Assembly (NCBI GenBank): GCA_018663815.1
Contig: JABJPQ010000301.1
Coordinates: forward strand, 1 to 11,305
Direction of reading: 5' to 3'
Source of the DNA: Halobacteriovoraceae bacterium
GTDB lineage: Bacteria > Bdellovibrionota > Bacteriovoracia > Bacteriovoracales > Bacteriovoracaceae
Length of the DNA stretch: 11,305 nt
Part shown: in pieces, positions 6,797 through 11,305 of the stretch
Layout: each line of letters begins with the position of its first letter
Position numbering within the stretch: the first letter of the stretch is position 1
The notes under the pieces: model-generated
Told to the model about the DNA's origin: nothing
Database searches by the model: none
The model's input: the letters and a program-made list of their open reading frames with translations, nothing else
Translations under genes and position numbers: made by a program

Positions 6797-6845
6797 TGGG
6801 TATTTATAAGTGTCGTCGGTGGGTAGTTTAAACTGTCGTCAGCCA
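6797..6845 (-). repeat. Right end of the IS21 element with two transposase-site repeats
   Basis: Read on the minus strand, the outer copy GACAGTTTAAACTACCCA is at 6837-6820 and the inner copy GACACTTATAAATACCCA is at 6814-6797. Starts are 23 bp apart, the same period as at the left end. The tip TGGCTGAC occupies 6845-6838. With the left end these form an inverted terminal pair of about 49 bp. Confidence 0.85.
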
Positions 6846-6943
6846 TTTATGCTAGGACAGCATATTTTCGTCTTTATCATGAAAAAGATAAATATGAATT
6901 TGCAGGTACAGAAAATTCCTCACTTGGTAAGAATAAATTTTTT

Positions 6944-9010
6944 TTGAGTATGAATTATAAAGAATTTACAAATATGGCTGAAGACTATCCTCCGATGAAG
7001 GGGCTAGTAAACTATATAAATGAAAATCCAAAGAAGTTAACTTCAACGCTAATAATATTTGATGATGAAAATGATGATTATGTTTTAATGGACTCCTCCT
7101 TAAATTTTGTGGTTACCAAGAGTAGTAAAAAGATTTCTTATAGAGATCTTAATGATAAAAAAGTTAATGAATATATGTCTAAGTATGTGCAAAGTTTAAT
7201 TAACAATATGCCCCAGTCAGATTTGTATCGTTTTGTAAAAAATGATTGTACTGATTCTATACTTGAAACGGAAAAGTTGGAACACAACGATGCTGAATTA
7301 ATTGAATATGTCGACTGGATGAGTACTCACACCTGTACCGAGAAATATAAAGATCAAGATGTTAAAACTTACCAAGCTGATCTTCATGAGAAAGTTTTTC
7401 AAGGGTGTCTAGATTGCATGAAAGGGAATTTTACTGAAAAAAAACTATTTGAAATGTTTTTGAGTATAAGCACTAACGATGAAACAAATTGTTTTGATCT
7501 GTTTAAAAATGATATAATTAAAAAAATTTCTTTTAAGGAAAAGCAAGTATTATTAAAAAACAGTGTCTTGTACGTGGAAAAGTTGCGACCTGAAATAAAA
7601 TATATTCATGAGACCCTTAGTTTTGAAGCAACAGAGTTCTCAGGAAAGGCTCTTGATTATATCCTACACTATCTCGATAGGTTTGGAATACAAGAAGTAC
7701 CAAAAGATATTTTGGGCATAATTTCATTACAAACGAATTCAGTAAGTGATGATTCGAGAAAAGAATTAAATGATCTTTTAGCTTTGAAGCTTTCCCGAAC
7801 TGATCTGTTTGGCTTTGGAGATAACCAAGTTGAAAGAAACGATTTAGCAAAAAAGATGCTAAAGGATTATTTAAAGAAAGCAAAACCGGAGATAAATGAG
7901 ATTGAAGTTTACCAGCTAAACAATGAAGGTGTAAATGAGATAGGTGATGACGGTGTTTTCTTAACCTGTGGTATTCACGACCTTGACATATTTGAAAAGA
8001 AAAATGGAGAAAGAATTTATTTGAGAGGTAATTACGAAGCTGAATTTAAAAATATGGCAAAAGGCTTATTTGTTCCAGCTTCACAAATCATACAACTTAA
8101 ACATAATAAAAGTGAGCTTTACGGAGTGTGTGGAGGTAAAGAATACAAAATAGAATTTCCTCCCAATATATTACTTGATCTGAAGGACTCAATAAATTTA
8201 AGAGATTTAGAAACGTTTAAATTTCAATTTGGAGAGGATAATGTCATTGATGCATTCTCAACCCTAGGGCTTGTAGAAGAGATGTCCTATAAACTAGCGA
8301 CTGGGCTTAAGTTTGCTTTTAGCATGAAAGGGTTTAGGCTCGTAAGTGAAAATGAAATAGATAACTTAAAACAGCGCTTTTTAGATGAATTGAAAGTAAC
8401 TGATATCTATTTTCCCATAAACCATTCGATGTCACTAAATAATTTTACTATCGGTCGTACTAAAGCAATAGAGTTTGTTTTTGAGAAGAAGATAAAACCA
8501 AACAGGACGGTTAGGCTTAAGGTTTATACTCCAAGATATGATAATAACGAGACATCTATGGATGAGATTGCATCTACTCAGGAAATTGAGAACGTATTGT
8601 CCCAGAGAAGTGATGAACATAATAACTTATTTATCTTAAACCTTTCATGTCAGGCGGAAAAAACCATTCCACAATGGATGCATGCATACACAAACGCTGT
8701 AAAGGTCAGTGTTCAAGAAAAAGAAATTCTTGCACCTGTTATCATTTCTTCTAAGAGAGCTTTTGAAACGGGCTCTCCAACACAAATATTAAAGCACATG
8801 GAATACCCCTTCGGTGTTTTAGAGCTTGCAGCAAAAGAAAGCAATATTGAACAAACACTAGACTTTCTTGCTGCAAAACCAGATGCGAAGTTTAAAGCAT
8901 CGAGGTCATTTAGTCCCATTTCAAATATTGGTAAAACCTTTCTTCGTGAGCAACTAAAAAAGATAGATGTAAAAATAACAACAATGGATGGGAAAGTTTC
9001 AAATTTTTAA
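6944..9010 (+). CDS. Large protein of unknown family, probably 5'-truncated by the IS21 element
   Basis: The gene encodes 688 aa from TTG at 6944, or 686 from ATG at 6950. No family or catalytic motif is recognised. No Shine-Dalgarno stands at the right distance: the only weak candidate is GGTAAG at 6926-6931. The frame stays open upstream without any ATG, GTG or other TTG to a TAG at 6824-6826 inside the element, and the 32 codons just outside the element (from 6848) read like protein (FRLYHEKDKYEFAG). The native start was therefore probably lost. Five cysteines cluster at residues 102-183 (C102, C131, the pair C155/C158 in a CxxC, and C183), which hints at a metal site or an extracytoplasmic domain. 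The rest is Lys/Asp/Glu-rich, mixed alpha/beta, with no membrane segment. Codon use is even more AT-rich than in istAB. It could be a decaying gene, or still expressed from a promoter I do not see. Confidence 0.6.
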   Translation: MSMNYKEFTNMAEDYPPMKGLVNYINENPKKLTSTLIIFDDENDDYVLMDSSLNFVVTKSSKKISYRDLNDKKVNEYMSKYVQSLINNMPQSDLYRFVKNDCTDSILETEKLEHNDAELIEYVDWMSTHTCTEKYKDQDVKTYQADLHEKVFQGCLDCMKGNFTEKKLFEMFLSISTNDETNCFDLFKNDIIKKISFKEKQVLLKNSVLYVEKLRPEIKYIHETLSFEATEFSGKALDYILHYLDRFGIQEVPKDILGIISLQTNSVSDDSRKELNDLLALKLSRTDLFGFGDNQVERNDLAKKMLKDYLKKAKPEINEIEVYQLNNEGVNEIGDDGVFLTCGIHDLDIFEKKNGERIYLRGNYEAEFKNMAKGLFVPASQIIQLKHNKSELYGVCGGKEYKIEFPPNILLDLKDSINLRDLETFKFQFGEDNVIDAFSTLGLVEEMSYKLATGLKFAFSMKGFRLVSENEIDNLKQRFLDELKVTDIYFPINHSMSLNNFTIGRTKAIEFVFEKKIKPNRTVRLKVYTPRYDNNETSMDEIASTQEIENVLSQRSDEHNNLFILNLSCQAEKTIPQWMHAYTNAVKVSVQEKEILAPVIISSKRAFETGSPTQILKHMEYPFGVLELAAKESNIEQTLDFLAAKPDAKFKASRSFSPISNIGKTFLREQLKKIDVKITTMDGKVSNF

Positions 9011-9150
9011 GTTCCACCTATTGTTTTTAAATTTAAACATCAACATATTCTGAATCTACTTAACTTTCCATATTCTCTATCGTTATTTTGTCTTAAAATT
9101 GTACTGTGATATAGAGGATTTAAATATCTTGCTTGTAAAATTGACCTTGG

Positions 9151-9175
9151 TGACTAGTAACTAGGCATTTTTTTT
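9151..9175 (+). terminator. Weak rho-independent terminator
   Basis: The stem TGACTAG/CTAGGCA (one A-G mismatch, loop TAA) is followed at once by eight T residues (9168-9175). It lies 140 bp after the large unknown gene, so a long 3' untranslated region would be implied. The rest of 9011-9288 is AT-rich and shows no gene. The stem is short, hence moderate confidence. Confidence 0.45.
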
Positions 9176-9288
9176 ACCTTTAATTTGGTAATAATTTAAA
9201 CACCATGTTTATTATATATACTTGGCGATTATTTTTTAAATATTTTTAGAAGTTTGGCATAATAAAATAAACAAAAGTAAGGATACCT

Positions 9289-9933
9289 ATGAAAAAGCTA
9301 TTTTTAATAACGATTATTATTATCTCAACGATCACTTCTACTTTGGCCGAAACAACCGTACAGTACGCGAGAATTGGCACCGATAATGCCGTTATAACCC
9401 AATCTGAAAGAACAAGTAAACCTGAAGAATGGCTAGCTGTGTTTGATGGTAGAATTGAACTCATAAAAGACCAAAAAGATTTCCCGATGTCGATGTACCT
9501 ACAAATAATTAAAAACATTGTTGATACAGATGACCTAGATCAATTACAAATAAGAGATATGTACATTAATAAGAAAAATATTCAGATTATTAATAACAGA
9601 GCCGTTCTATCCTTTGTTCTAAGCATAAAGTACTATGACAACATTTTCCAACAAGGAACGGTTAACGTTTCTGGGAAGCTAGAGTTTGACCTGAATGAAT
9701 TACGCCTGATTAATAATGAACCTCAGTATTATACAGCATCAAGCCCTGCTGAAGAATTTGGAAGAGAGAGTGGTTATCATGAACAGTTTAAAGAAGAATT
9801 TGTAGAAGTCGTAGTGGCCACGATAGTTGATGGATATTTAGGCAATACGGAAACGATAGAAACTCTTTTTGAAAATTTAAATGAAGAGTCCCTAAAGATC
9901 ATTCCAACTGAGAACTACGCACCCCTTATGTGA
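9289..9933 (+). CDS. Secreted or periplasmic protein of unknown function
   Basis: This gene encodes 214 aa. The ATG follows AAGGA (9279-9283) with 5-nt spacing. A possible -10 CATAAT is at 9258-9263, but with a poor -35. Residues 1-20 are a clear signal peptide (MKK, an Ile-rich core and TLA cleavage). The mature part is acidic, with alternating strands (for example AVLSFVLSIKYYDN, GTVNVSGKLEFDL) and a helical C-terminal third (about 165-205). It has no cysteine in the mature part and no recognised motif. It stands alone and meets proA tail to tail, its last 19 bases overlapping the proA 3' end. The overlap needs no frameshift and both stops are clear. A small lipid- or peptide-binding periplasmic protein is conceivable, but nothing specific supports it. 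Confidence 0.7.
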   Translation: MKKLFLITIIIISTITSTLAETTVQYARIGTDNAVITQSERTSKPEEWLAVFDGRIELIKDQKDFPMSMYLQIIKNIVDTDDLDQLQIRDMYINKKNIQIINNRAVLSFVLSIKYYDNIFQQGTVNVSGKLEFDLNELRLINNEPQYYTASSPAEEFGRESGYHEQFKEEFVEVVVATIVDGYLGNTETIETLFENLNEESLKIIPTENYAPLM

Positions 9934-11144
9934 CCATCACCCACAACAACATAACGCTCAGTTGTCATCTCTTTGGCTCCCATAGGGCCATAGGCATGAA
10001 GTTTTGTCGTTGAGATACCTAACTCTGCTCCAAGGTTATATTCCCCACCATCGTTAAATCGTGTTGAGGCATTTAGCATAATCGATGAGGCATCAACTTG
10101 ATTTTGGAATTTTTCTAGATGATCTTTTGTATTACTGATTATGGCTTCAGTATGGTGAGAGCCAAAAATTTGAATATGCTTAATGGCTTCATCTAAGTTA
10201 GATATGGTTTTAACAGATAAGATATTATCTAAATACTCTGTTTCCCAGTCATCCTCTGTTGCGGATTTTAAATTTTTTAAAGATGTATTGGTGTTATCAC
10301 AAACTCTTAACTCAGTTTCCTTTGCAATAAGAGCATTAAATAGTTGATCAACAAACTCTATTGGAAGGTCTTTATGTAGCAGGAGAGTTTCAACTGCATT
10401 GCAGACACCTGGCCTTTGAGTTTTAGCATTGATGACTATATTTATGGCATGCTCAAGGTTAGCGTCGGCATCAATATAAATATGGCAAAGTCCCTTAAAG
10501 TGAGCAATAACGGGAATTTTAGAGTTCTTATAAACATACTCAATCAGTTTCTCGCCACCTCTAGGAATAATCACATCTACAAGGCCTACTTGATCCAGCA
10601 GCTGTGAAACATTTTGTCTCGATTCAATTAATTGTACGACTAATTTGGGAATATACTTAGATATAGCTTGTTGTACTAACTTAGCTAAGTATAAATTTGA
10701 GTGCTTGGCTTCTTTGCCACCTTTTAGGATTATACAATTACCTGACTTTATGGCCAAACAAGAACAGTCAATGACAACATTAGGTCTGCTTTCAAAAATC
10801 ATCCCAATGACACCGAGAGGAATTCTTTGTTTTTGAATAATAAGCCCGTCAGGTCTTGTCATCGTTTGGGTAATTTCTCCAACCACTTGCTCTTGATTGG
10901 CTATCGCTTTCACACTATCAATTAAAGCATTAATACGACTTTCATTCATCTCTAGTCGATCGATCATGGCCTTAGATAATTGATCTTGTTTTGCTGCTAA
11001 AATATCGTGCTGATTAGCTTGTATGAGTTCTTGCTTGTTTGCATCAAGTGCTTTGGCAATCTCTAATATAGCCTTGATTCTGTCTTGCTCACTAACCTTG
11101 ATAAAGTCTAATTTTGCCTGCTGAGCCTGCTTTGCTTCTTTCAA
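9915..11144 (-). CDS. proA: Gamma-glutamyl phosphate reductase
   Basis: ProA catalyses the NADPH-dependent reduction of gamma-glutamyl phosphate to glutamate-5-semialdehyde, the second step of proline synthesis from glutamate, in the cytosol. It is a full-length 409 aa. Visible family motifs are PLGVIGMIFESRPNVVID (109-126), LKSGN-like IKSGNCIILKGGKEAKHSN (132-150), GLCHIYIDADANL (218-230) and QRPGVCNAVETLL (243-255) with catalytic C248. The C-terminal STRFNDGGEYNLGAELGIST and HAYGPMGAKEMTT are also present. The start is TTG at 11144, supported by AGGA (11154-11151) with 6-nt spacing; the next in-frame ATG is near residue 60 and would remove family sequence. Only 8 bp separate it from the proB stop, and the Shine-Dalgarno overlaps that stop, so the two are translationally linked. 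All key residues are present. Confidence 0.97.
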   Translation of the reverse strand: MKEAKQAQQAKLDFIKVSEQDRIKAILEIAKALDANKQELIQANQHDILAAKQDQLSKAMIDRLEMNESRINALIDSVKAIANQEQVVGEITQTMTRPDGLIIQKQRIPLGVIGMIFESRPNVVIDCSCLAIKSGNCIILKGGKEAKHSNLYLAKLVQQAISKYIPKLVVQLIESRQNVSQLLDQVGLVDVIIPRGGEKLIEYVYKNSKIPVIAHFKGLCHIYIDADANLEHAINIVINAKTQRPGVCNAVETLLLHKDLPIEFVDQLFNALIAKETELRVCDNTNTSLKNLKSATEDDWETEYLDNILSVKTISNLDEAIKHIQIFGSHHTEAIISNTKDHLEKFQNQVDASSIMLNASTRFNDGGEYNLGAELGISTTKLHAYGPMGAKEMTTERYVVVGDGHIRGA

Positions 11145-11152
11145 TTATTATC

Positions 11153-11305
11153 CTATTTTAAAATGAGGTTATCTTTATGAATAATTACTTTGGAGGGAAC
11201 ATGCCCTAAAATAGTTATAAGTTCATGGCTTTTAAGCTGCTTTATTTTCTCGATATCATTTGATGAATATTCTGTTATTCCATTACCCACAATTTGATTT
11301 TTATG
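11153..11305 (-). CDS. proB: Glutamate 5-kinase, C-terminal end
   Basis: The last 50 residues of a gene that starts beyond the right edge. ProB phosphorylates glutamate to gamma-glutamyl phosphate, the first and normally proline-inhibited step, and hands the labile product to ProA. The visible part matches the end of the PUA domain: GNGITEYSSNDIEKIK, then SHELITILGH and VIIHKDNLIL, as in the family pattern YSS.DI..IKG..S.EI..ILG...EVIHRDNLVL. So this ProB has the C-terminal PUA domain, which some ProB proteins lack. Its TAG stop (11155-11153) overlaps the proA Shine-Dalgarno. The operon order proB-proA is standard. Confidence 0.9.
   Translation of the reverse strand, partial: HKNQIVGNGITEYSSNDIEKIKQLKSHELITILGHVPSKVIIHKDNLILK

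Larger units (their letters stand above)
3485..6845 (-). mobile_element. IS21-family insertion sequence with passenger gene, about 3.36 kb
   Basis: The element holds istA and istB in the family's usual order, both on the minus strand. It is bounded by matching inverted ends that each carry two 18-bp sites at a 23-bp period. The tips are TG (3485-3486) and CA (6844-6845), set because the outer 8 bp before the first GACA start with TG at both ends (TGTCCAGC and TGGCTGAC). IS21 elements are usually about 2-2.6 kb. This one is longer because about 1.1 kb lies between istB and the left end and contains a convergent secreted-protein gene. I see no target-site duplication: flanks are GTCGTC on the left and TTTATG on the right. 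It may have formed by recombination between copies, or decayed. The altered IstB C-terminus suggests that it no longer moves by itself. Confidence 0.8.

Noticed and set aside
3479..6840. GTCGTC occurs just outside the left tip (3479-3484) and near the right end (6835-6840), like a target duplication
   Set aside because: Using it would put the right boundary inside the outer transposase repeat and remove the TG...CA tips, so it is probably chance.
6848..6864. TATGCT-AGGAC-AGCATA hairpin followed by TTTT, terminator-like
   Set aside because: It lies within the open frame of the truncated gene just outside the IS, has a weak 6-bp AT-rich stem, and has no gene that needs terminating there.
9021..9042. 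TGTTT...AAACA inverted repeat after the large unknown gene as terminator
   Set aside because: Only A-T-rich 5-bp pairing with no T-tract; the later T8 hairpin is a better candidate.

Overview
The window is low-GC bacterial chromosome (roughly mid-30s % G+C by eye). Three of its genes encode proteins with Sec signal peptides ending in A-x-A-like sites. The proBA order and the style of the secreted proteins fit a Gram-negative bacterium. A Bdellovibrionota/Bacteriovorax-like host is my best guess, but it is an inference from protein style and not proven here.

Left part (1-3370): the 5' end of a sodium:neurotransmitter symporter (SNF/NSS, LeuT-like) gene runs off the left edge on the minus strand. 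It is divergent from a 624-aa secreted patatin-like protein. That protein keeps the oxyanion loop and the Ser nucleophile motif but has Ala where the catalytic Asp of the DGG motif should be. Next comes a 300-aa secreted protein made of a basic repeat region and three copies of a ~59-residue four-cysteine module. Its Shine-Dalgarno lies in the 3' arm of a hairpin, and a rho-independent terminator follows the gene.

Middle part (3485-6845): an IS21-family element. IstA (DDE transposase) and IstB (AAA+ helper) are on the minus strand. The ends can be read directly: each carries two direct copies of an 18-bp motif, GACA-N10-TACCCA, with a 23-bp period, the two ends are in inverted orientation, and the tips are TG...CA. 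Two things are unusual. IstB loses its family C-terminus after residue ~202. In addition, about 1.1 kb of extra DNA between istB and the left end carries a convergent gene for a secreted transglutaminase-like protein, so the element appears to carry a passenger gene.

Right of the element (6846-9175): a long protein of unrecognised family, whose reading frame stays open upstream of its weak TTG/ATG start right up to the element boundary. I infer that the element cut off its 5' end. A weak hairpin plus T8 terminator follows.

Right part (9289-11305): a small secreted protein of unknown function overlaps, tail to tail, the end of proA. Together with the truncated proB at the right edge, proA forms a minus-strand proBA proline-biosynthesis operon. 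proA uses a TTG start with its own Shine-Dalgarno overlapping the proB stop.

No tRNA, rRNA, CRISPR array or phage gene was seen.
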